Of a DNA stretch of 64,000 nt, positions 32,556 to 40,454 are shown piece after piece; the first letter of the stretch is position 1; every line of letters begins with the position of its first letter. The notes under the pieces are model-generated. The model was not told where the DNA came from. It saw only the letters and a program-made list of their open reading frames with translations, and did no database searches. Source of the DNA: Sediminibacterium sp. Its GTDB lineage: Bacteria; Bacteroidota; Bacteroidia; B-17B0; Aurantibacillaceae. The translations under genes were made by a program, and so were the position numbers. The stretch lies in assembly GCA_030054095.1 (NCBI GenBank), contig JASGCO010000015.1, positions 1 through 64,000 of the forward strand, written 5' to 3'.

Positions 32556-33343
32556 ATAGCAGTGGCGTTAGAAAAATGCTTGGAAATATAGGAGGAAAGT
32601 TCTTTATACACTTTAAGTAAGGGTTTATTTTTGGCTAATACCTGCTGGTGCCGTTTCAGTGTCAACAAATCGCCACGTTTGGCCGGGCCGGTTTGTGCCG
32701 CTTCGGGTCCGGTTTCAAACGCTTTGTAAATGGTTTCGAAGGCTAATGGTTTTAATAAGGCAAACTCTTTTTTAGAAAGCACACCCGAAGCCCCAAGGTA
32801 AAGCGCGTTTACAAAATTATTAACGAGTACAGCGGCTAAGTGAAACTGCAAACGTTTTTCAGAATTAGCGGTATGCAGTTCGTTACTCAGAAGGCCGGCA
32901 ATACCTTTAAGCCCTTGTTGGGTCGCTTTGGTGTTTCCTTCTAACAATACCGGAATCGTCTTCCAGTTTAGGTTTCGGTTTTTACTGAACGTTTGCAAAG
33001 GATACAGAACGCCATACGGTAAACTTGGGTTCTTCAATACAGAGAGTGGGGTGGTGCCTGAACAATGACACATAATGCCGTGTTGTATGTGTTGACTGAT
33101 TTGCTTAGCCATGGATGCAATAGCCGAATCGCTTACGCAGATAAAGCACGCCATGGCTTCAGTGGGTAACACATCAATAGTGGTGCAAGTAAACGCGCCT
33201 TGTTGACGGAGGGCTCTCAGCGCGTGTGTGGCCCTTCGGTTATAAACATGTACCGTAACCTGTTTGGTATTCAGAAACGCGGTGGCTAACTGAACGGCCA
33301 GATTACCAGCCCCGATAATAACTATGGCCTTAGTTGGTTTCAC
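32552..33343 (-). CDS. Rossmann-like/DUF2520 protein
   Basis: A 263-residue protein with an N-terminal dinucleotide-binding motif (AIVIIGAGNLAVQLATAFLN) and a DUF2520 C-terminal helical domain (FHLAAVLVNNFVNALYLGA, then LKPLAFETIYKAFETGPEAA and QTGPAKRGD). The TGPxxRGD motif is diagnostic of this family, which resembles the ProC/6-phosphogluconate dehydrogenase fold. The frame is open to 33436, but that part overlaps ccmF. A GTG at 33341-33343 forms a GTGA overlap with the ccmF stop and puts the GxGxxG close to the N-terminus, so I use it. The substrate is unknown. Conserved between ccmF and the HAD gene here, perhaps only by operon habit. Confidence 0.8.
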   Translation of the reverse strand: MKPTKAIVIIGAGNLAVQLATAFLNTKQVTVHVYNRRATHALRALRQQGAFTCTTIDVLPTEAMACFICVSDSAIASMAKQISQHIQHGIMCHCSGTTPLSVLKNPSLPYGVLYPLQTFSKNRNLNWKTIPVLLEGNTKATQQGLKGIAGLLSNELHTANSEKRLQFHLAAVLVNNFVNALYLGASGVLSKKEFALLKPLAFETIYKAFETGPEAAQTGPAKRGDLLTLKRHQQVLAKNKPLLKVYKELSSYISKHFSNATAI

Positions 33344-35961
33344 CCGATTGTTTTTTGCAAACGTAAGCGGTTCACCCGTAAACGCTCCATAATGGCAATA
33401 ACGGTTCCTATGGCCATTACCAGACAGCCTAGCCATAATACATTAATGTAGGGGAACACATAGGCTTCCATCACAATAAAATCTTTCGCGTTGCGGATGT
33501 GTTCACTCATGGTAATTTCCAATGTACCCTCCTCAGGATTTATTTTCCAGAACGCGAATTTTAATCCCAGCGTTTCTTCTACCGCGTCTTTTGGAATCAC
33601 AATATTGTTTTTTATCACGTATTGCGGATACACTTTATACATGCGCGATTGCGCGTCCACGCACCGCAACACCGCGGTTACAATTAATAAAGAATCGTTT
33701 TTGGCGTACTGTTCCTGTGTCAGGTTGGTACGAATGGAATCAATAATAACAAAGGAGTTGCTGGCAAAAATAGTATCGCCTACGTGGCCTACATAATTCT
33801 TAGGTTCAGTATAAGCGTTTTTATTGTTTTTCTCCTTATCCGAAGGCATGGTGTTTAAAACGGCATACGTTACATGCGTATAAATATCACGGTCTAAATA
33901 GTGTCGCGTATCCGGCTCGGGCGCTTTACCCATGCGTGGGTTATCCTGCACGCGCGGCACCAGTGTAAAGTCCAGTTCCGGTTTTTGTGCGGCATTTAGT
34001 TTATAGTATTCCACTTTAAAATACACATTAATGCCTTCACGTATTTTCTCGCGGAACGATACCAGATAAGGTCCCATGGGCAAGGTATCGCCCTGTGTGA
34101 GCAAAATACTTTTTTGCCCGTCGTAATCTTTACCAAGGCTTTCTACTTTTTTATCGGAAGTGTTTTTAGAAAGCGTTACCTTTTTAGAAGTGGAAACCAG
34201 TGCCCCAATCATAATCAGTGCAAAACCAATGTGAGCAATGGATGCGCCCGATTTCATGACCTTGCCTTTTAGGACATTGAGCCAGTAATCGCCATTACAG
34301 AATACAGCAAAAAATCCACTGATGAGTAACAACGTGTAACTGATCAGGTTCCATTTTTGAAGCCCGCCATCCGCCTCCTGAAAATCGCGGAGAAAATAAA
34401 GCGGAATAGAACAAACCAGACCCAATACCACAGCGGCGATACTACTCCATTTTATTTTCCGGAAGAATACCTTCACATCGGAATGTCTGTATTTTAAGTA
34501 CTGCGCACCCGCCATCAGTTTCAGCATAATAATGGCAAACGGCACCATCCACACATTGTACTCCGCTACTTTTAACGGCGCCTGATTCATGCCAAACAGT
34601 TTATTGCTTACCGGAATGGAGGTGAAGTAGGTAATGATTAAACCCGACAGTAGCAGTACCAGCGATCCTAAAAACAGCCAGAATTCACGCGAATACAACT
34701 CTTCTTCCTTTTTTTCCTTAGGAAAGTAGCGCGTGTAGGAATAAATGGTGAGTAGTACACTTGCCGGAATCCATACAAACAGGGCGTACCGTTTAAAGCT
34801 GAATAAAACGGCAAAAAACAAAAGCAGCAACGAGCCAATGATGTAACTGGTTTTAATCAACTCATCGCGAATCAGCAAGGCTACCGTAATAAACACAAAG
34901 GTTAATACGTAAATCACTAATTGCCCCTGCATCCCCAGATCGGTGAAGGCGTGTACGCTGGCGTTTCCTAAAATACCACTGCGTGTTAAAAAGGTAGAAT
35001 ATAGTACCAGTAAAAAACCACCAATGGCCAGTAAATGGGTGGTAAATACCGAGCCGCCTTTGTTTTTGTTAATGAGCATGGTGTGTCCGGCTGCTACCAG
35101 CACCAGCCAGGGCACCAACGACGAATTTTCAACCGGATCCCAGGCCCAGAAGCCCCCAAAACTCAAAGCTTCGTAAGCCCACGCGCCCCCCATCAGAATG
35201 CCAATACCCAATACAAGAATTCCGAAAAATGTATACGGCAGCGCCATGTTTTGCCAGTCGGTATATTTTTTGTTCCATAAGGCCGCTATGGCAAACGCAA
35301 AGGGCAATAAGGTAGCCGAAAACCCCAGGAAAAGCGTAGGTGGATGTATGGTCATCCAGTAATTCATCAGTAAGGGATTTAAACCGCGTCCATCCAGCTT
35401 GGCCAGGTAATTGGCGTTTTGAATAATTGATTGTACGAAGGGCAAATGATTAAAATCCGGATGCTCGCGCAATAATAAAAACGGATTGCTGCCAATTTTA
35501 TAATCTCCTATGTAAATGCCCATAATCATACTGGCCAGAAACACCTGAACAAGCGAAAAAACAGCCATTACCGGCGCTTCCCATTCCTCGTTCATCCGCT
35601 TTTTTAAAAACTGACCCAGAACCACATTCCAGAACGTCCACAGTAAAAAACTGCCCTCTTGTCCTTCCCAGAAACACGACAGGATGTATTTCATGTCCAT
35701 TTCCTTATTGCTGTGCTGCCAAACGTATTGGTATTCGAAGTAGTGATTAAACAGCATGAAAAATAAAGTGCCGGCAATGCCAAATACACTTAACGCGTGC
35801 GTTAGAAAACTAAGCCGCGCCACTTTGTAAAACGCTTTGTTTTTAGTGCTGAGGTAATAAAAGACGGTTGCTGTTAATGCTGCCACAAACGATAACACCA
35901 CAAAGGCGTTACCCAAATGTCCGGCCCATAACCGCTCGCCCACATACGTAATGGCTTCCAT
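33340..35961 (-). CDS. ccmF: Cytochrome c haem lyase subunit CcmF
   Basis: An 873-residue membrane protein with about 15 hydrophobic segments. The WWD haem-binding domain reads GGAWAYEALSFGGFWAWDPV + ENSSLVPW (residues 258-285). Conserved histidines lie at 206 (TIHPPTLFLG) and 293 (AGHTML), with another early in the protein. The C-terminal soluble region (about 600-830) is periplasmic. With CcmE it attaches haem to apocytochrome c. Its start lies 11 bp from the stop of ccmE. The length is larger than in E. coli (647), mainly from the C-terminal region. CcmH and CcmI are not in the window. Confidence 0.93.
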   Translation of the reverse strand: MEAITYVGERLWAGHLGNAFVVLSFVAALTATVFYYLSTKNKAFYKVARLSFLTHALSVFGIAGTLFFMLFNHYFEYQYVWQHSNKEMDMKYILSCFWEGQEGSFLLWTFWNVVLGQFLKKRMNEEWEAPVMAVFSLVQVFLASMIMGIYIGDYKIGSNPFLLLREHPDFNHLPFVQSIIQNANYLAKLDGRGLNPLLMNYWMTIHPPTLFLGFSATLLPFAFAIAALWNKKYTDWQNMALPYTFFGILVLGIGILMGGAWAYEALSFGGFWAWDPVENSSLVPWLVLVAAGHTMLINKNKGGSVFTTHLLAIGGFLLVLYSTFLTRSGILGNASVHAFTDLGMQGQLVIYVLTFVFITVALLIRDELIKTSYIIGSLLLLFFAVLFSFKRYALFVWIPASVLLTIYSYTRYFPKEKKEEELYSREFWLFLGSLVLLLSGLIITYFTSIPVSNKLFGMNQAPLKVAEYNVWMVPFAIIMLKLMAGAQYLKYRHSDVKVFFRKIKWSSIAAVVLGLVCSIPLYFLRDFQEADGGLQKWNLISYTLLLISGFFAVFCNGDYWLNVLKGKVMKSGASIAHIGFALIMIGALVSTSKKVTLSKNTSDKKVESLGKDYDGQKSILLTQGDTLPMGPYLVSFREKIREGINVYFKVEYYKLNAAQKPELDFTLVPRVQDNPRMGKAPEPDTRHYLDRDIYTHVTYAVLNTMPSDKEKNNKNAYTEPKNYVGHVGDTIFASNSFVIIDSIRTNLTQEQYAKNDSLLIVTAVLRCVDAQSRMYKVYPQYVIKNNIVIPKDAVEETLGLKFAFWKINPEEGTLEITMSEHIRNAKDFIVMEAYVFPYINVLWLGCLVMAIGTVIAIMERLRVNRLRLQKTIG

Positions 35962-35972
35962 GTAAAAAGTAC

Positions 35973-36359
35973 TTAGTTTAGTTGAGGTTTACCGTCGTTG
36001 TATTTACTCGGACATTTCATTAAAATATCACTGGCATGAAACGTTTCGCCGTTCATTTTACCAATTAGTACCAACTGCTCGCTCTTGTCAAAATCCTGTG
36101 GTTTACTTTTATGCAACACCACGTTTTTCGAAAGCCCGTTATTATCCAGCATGGTAAAACGGAACTCATCGGGGTTAACCGTTGGTTCGTAAATCTGCGG
36201 CATCTCTTTGTTTAATTTTCCCACCACGTGGTATTCTTTATCCGGGTTAGCCATGGCTTCGCTGAAATTAGCGTAGGTAGTGGTGTTCTTCAGCGACGAA
36301 AAAATAACGCCAATGGCTACAGCAATAATGATAATTCCTACAATATGTAATTTTTTCAT
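35973..36359 (-). CDS. ccmE: Haem chaperone CcmE, cysteine type
   Basis: A 128-residue, membrane-anchored, periplasmic haem chaperone (N-terminal segment IVGIIIIAVAIGVIFSSL). The OB-fold core is visible (EYHVVGKLNKE, FRFTMLD, LVLIGKMNGETFHASDILMK). In the proteobacterial protein a histidine in HxxxY binds haem. Here residues 116-120 are CPSKY, giving a CxxxY variant with C116 replacing the histidine. Such cysteine forms are described for sulfate reducers and archaea. It overlaps ccmD by four bases (ATGA) and precedes ccmF by 11 bp. The change fits with a divergent haem-transfer chemistry. Confidence 0.92.
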   Translation of the reverse strand: MKKLHIVGIIIIAVAIGVIFSSLKNTTTYANFSEAMANPDKEYHVVGKLNKEMPQIYEPTVNPDEFRFTMLDNNGLSKNVVLHKSKPQDFDKSEQLVLIGKMNGETFHASDILMKCPSKYNDGKPQLN

Positions 36360-36580
36360 GCTTTCGTGTTTAATTTATTTTCCAGTTTTTTCAGACGGCG
36401 TTCAATAATTACCAGCAGAGTTACGGCTGATCCAAACACCAATGCCATAACGGCAATCACCACATATATTTTTCCGCTTTCGCGAAACATGTCGGCCATT
36501 TCGGGACTAGTGTTCTGTGCCTGGGTTATAAAACCACTCAGGCAGAACAATACTAAAAGTATCAGCGATTTAAGCTTCAT
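36356..36580 (-). CDS. ccmD: CcmD-family small membrane protein
   Basis: A 74-residue protein. A signal-like hydrophobic segment (LKSLILLVLFCLSGFITQAQ) is followed by a short polar stretch and one transmembrane helix (IYVVIAVMALVFGSAVTLLV) ending in a basic cytoplasmic tail (ERRLKKLENKL), the CcmD hallmark. Bacteroidota versions keep the extra N-terminal segment. CcmD links CcmC to the CcmE haem hand-over. It overlaps ccmC by 11 bp and ccmE by 4 bp. Confidence 0.85.
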   Translation of the reverse strand: MKLKSLILLVLFCLSGFITQAQNTSPEMADMFRESGKIYVVIAVMALVFGSAVTLLVIIERRLKKLENKLNTKA

Positions 36581-37232
36581 CAGTTTGTTTTTTTAAAAAC
36601 GTAAAACGGGTTTTAACTTCAAATAACCAGTAGCTGAATAATATCCAGCCAATGCAGGCCGGGTAAAATACCAGGCGCATGTTATTATCCAGGTCGTACT
36701 TTCCAAAGGCCGGATTACCGCCGTTTCCGGGGTGCAGGGAATCGGTAAGCCTTGGCAGAATCATAATAAACACATTGAGCATCACAAACGCGAAAATGTT
36801 ATACACCGCCGAAATCCGCGCGCGTTTTACCTCGTCGGTAACCGATCCTCTTAAAATAAAATAGGCCAGATAAATCAGAATCCCAATAGCCACTCCGTTT
36901 AATTTCGGATCCTGAAACGTCCAGAACGTTCCCCAGGTATAGCGGGCCCAGAGCGCGCCGGTTAAAATGCCCGGAATGGCAAAAAACAAACCCGTTTCGG
37001 CCGATGTTTGCGCTTTGGTATCGTGTGCCAGATTGTTGTTGCCCAGATAACGGATACTGTACACCAGCGACAAGCCCATCTGAAACAGCATGGCAAACCA
37101 GATTGGGACGTGGTAATACACATTACGGATGGTTTCATTCAATATATCAAGGCGCGGAACGGTGTTTAACAAGCCCCACACAATCGTGTAAAGGATCAGC
37201 ACCACAGCCGCTATTTTATAAAGGTGTTTCAT
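36570..37232 (-). CDS. ccmC: Haem exporter/handling protein CcmC
   Basis: A 220-residue membrane protein with six hydrophobic segments. The tryptophan-rich haem motif is WARYTWGTFWTFQDPKLNG, with conserved histidines in YYHVPIWFAM and DSLHPGNGGNPAFG. This is the CcmC/CcsA pattern; CcmC loads haem onto CcmE. The frame is open much further upstream (37418), but those residues are not hydrophobic in the CcmC way. The ATG at 37232 (MKHLYKIAA) gives the family's length, so I use it. It is spaced 86 bp from ccmB. Confidence 0.92.
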   Translation of the reverse strand: MKHLYKIAAVVLILYTIVWGLLNTVPRLDILNETIRNVYYHVPIWFAMLFQMGLSLVYSIRYLGNNNLAHDTKAQTSAETGLFFAIPGILTGALWARYTWGTFWTFQDPKLNGVAIGILIYLAYFILRGSVTDEVKRARISAVYNIFAFVMLNVFIMILPRLTDSLHPGNGGNPAFGKYDLDNNMRLVFYPACIGWILFSYWLFEVKTRFTFLKKQTDEA

Positions 37233-37318
37233 GCGCGTCGGTTTACACAAAGTGGTATAAAAGGAGAATGACCCATCGGTTAAAATTTTAAAGAAACACC
37301 CTGAAAAAGAGGCGTTTT

Positions 37319-37975
37319 TTAATCCTGCCAAAGATACGGAAATAAAAGTATTGCCAGCATAATCATAATGACATTTAAAGCCATTAAAATTCCTAAAAAC
37401 TGGTAACTGACACTCCATGCCAATCCGTCCACCGCCTGTTTACTGACGCGGATCACCAGCACCAGCAGCGGCATCAGCACCGGAAAACTGAGAATACTCA
37501 TAAGGGCAAAGTTCCCCTGAGCTTTGGCAGCCACCGCGCTCATTAAACTTAATACCCCGGCAAACCCGGTAGAAGCCAGCGACAAAACAGTAACAAACAA
37601 CCCCATGTTTTCGATCTGGTTACTCACAAACCAACTGTAAAAAAACAAGGTAATAAAACTCAGTACCAGCATAAACCCCATGTTATAGATCATTTTCGAT
37701 AAAATAAACTGGTGCGGGCGGTAATACAGGTAATTAAACAGCGCTTGCCCGCTTTGTTCCTTTAAAAAACTCTTCCCCGAAATGGTAATGGAGCTAAACA
37801 ACAGAATCACCCAAAACAGGGCATTCCAGGTGGGTTTATCCACCTTGCCTTTAAAGCAAAGGGCGCTTACAAACACGGTGCCTATAATGTACACCAGTAT
37901 CCCCCCTAAGGTGGTTTTCTGTCTGAATTCCAGAAGAAATTCCTTTTTAATAAGCGATAAAAGCATGCCCTGCAA
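37319..37975 (-). CDS. ccmB: Haem exporter membrane subunit CcmB
   Basis: A 218-residue integral membrane protein with six hydrophobic segments, opening with LIKKEFLLEFRQKTTLGGIL. This matches the CcmB start (L..KDL..E.R....l...l). It is the membrane partner of the ABC protein CcmA, which is not in the window and may be encoded elsewhere. Two ATGs lie three codons apart at the N-terminus, and the first is used. It is the first gene of the reverse-strand ccm operon; a GC-rich repeat and a hairpin lie upstream. Confidence 0.9.
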   Translation of the reverse strand: MQGMLLSLIKKEFLLEFRQKTTLGGILVYIIGTVFVSALCFKGKVDKPTWNALFWVILLFSSITISGKSFLKEQSGQALFNYLYYRPHQFILSKMIYNMGFMLVLSFITLFFYSWFVSNQIENMGLFVTVLSLASTGFAGVLSLMSAVAAKAQGNFALMSILSFPVLMPLLVLVIRVSKQAVDGLAWSVSYQFLGILMALNVIMIMLAILLFPYLWQD

Positions 37976-38054
37976 ATATAAGAAATGATTGGCGCATAGC
38001 GCGTTTTACAAACCTGCCCCGAAAATCATCAGGCGGCCTCCCCTTGCTGCCCGC

Positions 38055-38088
38055 ATCGTTTCTAAAGTTTCAGAACTTTGGAAACGAT
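38055..38088. terminator. Long hairpin upstream of ccmB
   Basis: ATCGTTTC-T-AAAGTT pairs with AACTTT-G-GAAACGAT around TCAG (38055-38088). On + it is followed by TTTTCC. It would stop transcripts from the 38437 gene on - or from any + transcript. Its exact customer is unclear. Confidence 0.5.
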
Positions 38089-38096
38089 TTTCCAGC

Positions 38097-38245
38097 CCGC
38101 CGGGGTCGGGCCATCCGCTTTAGCCTGCTCGTTCGTGGCGGCATCGCATCAGCGTGCGGGGGCTTCTGAGGTCGCCGCCGCCACTGTGCGCTGGCACGCC
38201 ACGTACCACGCAGGGCTGCCGCTGCTGTCCCTGGCCGGGAGGTGA
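38097..38245 (-). repeat. GC-rich intergenic repeat, copy B
   Basis: Inverted copy of 31807-31955. On the minus strand it reads GGGACAGCAGCGGCAGCCCT, then AGCGCACAG, GCGGCGGCG, GCCCCCGCA, GCTGATGCGATGC, GAGCAGGCTA and ATGGCCCGACCCC. An open frame covering it (38070-38297, -) has an unnatural composition rich in Arg, Ala and Pro and is not a gene. With copy A it brackets the reverse-strand ccm operon. Confidence 0.75.
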
Positions 38246-38436
38246 GAGTTGTTCTTTTAAACCAATGTTGGGAAGTCGTAAAGTATAGTGGAAACAAACA
38301 CGGGCTATTATCAGCTATGCCAGTTCACTTTAAGATTTATTGTAAGTGCTGTGCGAGTGGATAAAGCGTAGCTTTTCTGCTACAACCAATGTAAGTGCTT
38401 ACAGGAGGTAAGGATGTAAAATGAACCGCTTAATTT

Positions 38437-38889
38437 TTAACCATCAATAGCAATCCCACCTTCGGGTGTCAAGTCATTAAACGCGATGGTTAAGTAGTGA
38501 TCCATTTTTAAAGAATAGAGTGTTAACGACCATTTTACAGTTGAGTGCTCCGTTCTGAATAAGAAAATGCTATCAATTTTAAATTCTGTTTCAAAGTCCT
38601 TTAGTTGGTTTTCCTCAATCCAGTCGTGTAATTCTAACTTTAAAAATGGAATGAGAGTTTCATTCTTAAAAGTGGTGTAGGTATTACGCAGGGCTTTAAA
38701 AAAATCTTTTTGTTTAGTATCCGGGCCATTTTCATCAGCCTCTAATAGTATCTCTATTAGTTGAGAGTCAATGGTTATCCTTCCATTGTAAAAATTTTTC
38801 GTACTGTCCTTAAAAGTGGTATAGTTCAATTGGCCAAATAAGTCGTCAACGATTTTCGGTTTCTTTTTAAATAAATTAAGTAGTCCCAT
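38437..38889 (-). CDS. Cytoplasmic protein of unknown function (possibly DUF2004)
   Basis: A 150-residue soluble protein without signal peptide. It starts GLLNLFKKKPKIVDDLFGQL and ends WSLTLYSLKMDHYLTIAFND + LTPEGGIAIDG. The FGxLxYTTF...FYNGRI opening and the mixed alpha/beta pattern are similar to DUF2004 domain proteins, but I cannot confirm this. It stands alone, with hairpins and a GC-rich repeat downstream. No motif that suggests catalysis is visible. Confidence 0.6.
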   Translation of the reverse strand: MGLLNLFKKKPKIVDDLFGQLNYTTFKDSTKNFYNGRITIDSQLIEILLEADENGPDTKQKDFFKALRNTYTTFKNETLIPFLKLELHDWIEENQLKDFETEFKIDSIFLFRTEHSTVKWSLTLYSLKMDHYLTIAFNDLTPEGGIAIDG

Positions 38890-39017
38890 ACGTTTTTAGT
38901 TAGTAGTGTTGGTATTCTCAAACAATAAAACGTCAAATAACGCTATTTGCCTGCTAAAGCAATACTTGTATTGTTGAAAGGTTTGCTGAAACATGTTTTG
39001 CGTAAAACGATGTATTA

Positions 39018-40127
39018 CTACTTCCAAGGGCCATTGGTTGTAATAGTTGTAAAAACGTTTCCGTTATACCTGTACACACCACCACCACCACCAAACCACA
39101 TCCGCCCCAGTTTGTCCTGAAAAATACTTTGTACGGCAAGGATAGGGAGACCGTCTTTGTTACTGTAATTAACGAGAGAGCGACCATCGTGCCGGTAAAC
39201 CCCAAATCCTTCCGAGCCGAACCAAATGTTTCCTGCCCGGTCTTCATAAATGGTCCAGACTTCGTTATCGCCAATTTGCCGGTTCTTCACATTAAAGTGA
39301 GTAAAGGTTTTGCCATCATAGCGGCTAACCCCACCAAACAAACTACTGAACCAGATGTTTTGATTTTTATCAATCACCATACAGGTAATCGAATTATCAC
39401 AAAGTCCCTCCTGTGTGGTAAAATACCGGAATGTTGTGCCATCGTAAACACAAGCGCCTTTGCCATCGGTACCAAACCAAAGGTGTCCGTTTTTATCTTC
39501 GGTCATGCACCACACCAGTTTTTCAGAAAGCGCAGGTGTAATGTTTTTAAGTGTGGATGCGGGGAGCGTAAACGGAACAAATTTTTTCCCGTTAAAATAA
39601 CAGACACCTTCTTTGGTCCCCGCCCAGATCCGGCCCTTACTGTCCTCAAACAAACTCCAGACACTATTGCCGCTTAATCCATCCTTGTCGTTGTAATTTG
39701 TAAAGGTTTTGCCATTATAGGTGCTAATACCCGATGTGGTACCAATCCAGAGGGTACCATTGTGGTCTTCGGTAATAGCGGTTACCTGAAAGCCACTTAG
39801 CCCCTCCTTAACGGAATAGTTTATCAGCGAATCGCCATTAAAAAAGAACACCCCGTCGCTATTTGTTCCAAACCAAAAGTACCCGTTTTTATCCTGAAAA
39901 ATTCTGCGCACAATGTCACTGATCTGAATGCTATCTGCAACGTTGCGACCGGCAATAGGCTTTTCAGTCTTTAATAAACCGTCAATAGTGGAGTGTTCCG
40001 TAATATCTGACTGGCCGGAAGTTTGTACATGGCACGATACTAAAAAGAACACGGCACTTAACGATAAAAGAAACGCTGATTTTATTTTCTGTGTTTTAGT
40101 TTTTACTGTTAACTGCCGGTTTGCCAT
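39018..40127 (-). CDS. Lipoprotein with two-component-regulator-type beta-propeller repeats
   Basis: A 369-residue lipoprotein: a basic N-terminus, hydrophobic segment and lipobox LVSC (Cys at about residue 32). The remainder is seven or so Reg_prop repeats of the form D.xGxxWFGTxxGVxxYxGxxF. Examples are DKNGYFWFGTNSDGVFFFN, DHNGTLWIGTTSGISTYNGK, DSKGRIWAGTKEGVCYFNGK, DKNGHLWFGTDGKGACVYDG and DRAGNIWFGSEGFGVYRHDG. In hybrid sensors such propellers bind sugars, but here there is no kinase part. It is probably surface- or periplasm-anchored ligand binding. Single-gene unit, divergent from the haem operon. Confidence 0.85.
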   Translation of the reverse strand: MANRQLTVKTKTQKIKSAFLLSLSAVFFLVSCHVQTSGQSDITEHSTIDGLLKTEKPIAGRNVADSIQISDIVRRIFQDKNGYFWFGTNSDGVFFFNGDSLINYSVKEGLSGFQVTAITEDHNGTLWIGTTSGISTYNGKTFTNYNDKDGLSGNSVWSLFEDSKGRIWAGTKEGVCYFNGKKFVPFTLPASTLKNITPALSEKLVWCMTEDKNGHLWFGTDGKGACVYDGTTFRYFTTQEGLCDNSITCMVIDKNQNIWFSSLFGGVSRYDGKTFTHFNVKNRQIGDNEVWTIYEDRAGNIWFGSEGFGVYRHDGRSLVNYSNKDGLPILAVQSIFQDKLGRMWFGGGGGVYRYNGNVFTTITTNGPWK

Positions 40128-40356
40128 TTATCTTTGCTTTTATCGTTAGCTGAGTCTATTCAAAAGTACACCTTCTTTATAAATTAACCACACGAGAAAA
40201 TCCTGTGAAAAGAAACACGCGTATAAACTATTTAACAGATATTCCCCTCCATTATACAAAAGCACTCATCCTCCCTTTGCGCTCTTTGCGACTTTGCGAG
40301 CGCCATATTCCATCATTATACCCCCCTTCTCATCACTCGCACAAAACACGATTTTC

Positions 40357-40372
40357 TACCATATTTATGGTA
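40357..40372. promoter_or_regulatory. Upstream operator of haem operon (TACCATATTTATGGTA)
   Basis: A 16-bp inverted repeat with TACCAT/ATGGTA arms. A second copy with one base changed lies 33 bp downstream. See findings. Confidence 0.65.
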
Positions 40373-40389
40373 TGCTAACTGACTGATAT

Positions 40390-40405
40390 TACCATGTTTA
40401 TGGTA
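40390..40405. promoter_or_regulatory. Proximal operator of haem operon (TACCATGTTTATGGTA)
   Basis: A 16-bp inverted repeat, 15 of 16 bases as in 40357-40372, with centres 33 bp apart (about three helical turns). It ends immediately before the -33 TTG, the place an activator would bind. Confidence 0.65.
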
Positions 40406-40436
40406 TTGTTTAGATTTATTCTAAATAATAATTTTG
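40406..40436 (+). promoter_or_regulatory. Promoter of the haem/iron operon
   Basis: TTG at 40406-40408, 20 bases, TAATTTTG at 40429-40436: an exact match to the Bacteroidota consensus. The ATG follows 18 bases after. Confidence 0.72.
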
Positions 40437-40454
40437 TCCTGTAAAACTTAATAC

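Noticed and set aside
38070-38297. Open frame on - in the GC-rich repeat
   Set aside because: Arg/Ala/Pro-rich product explained by the composition of repeat copy B.
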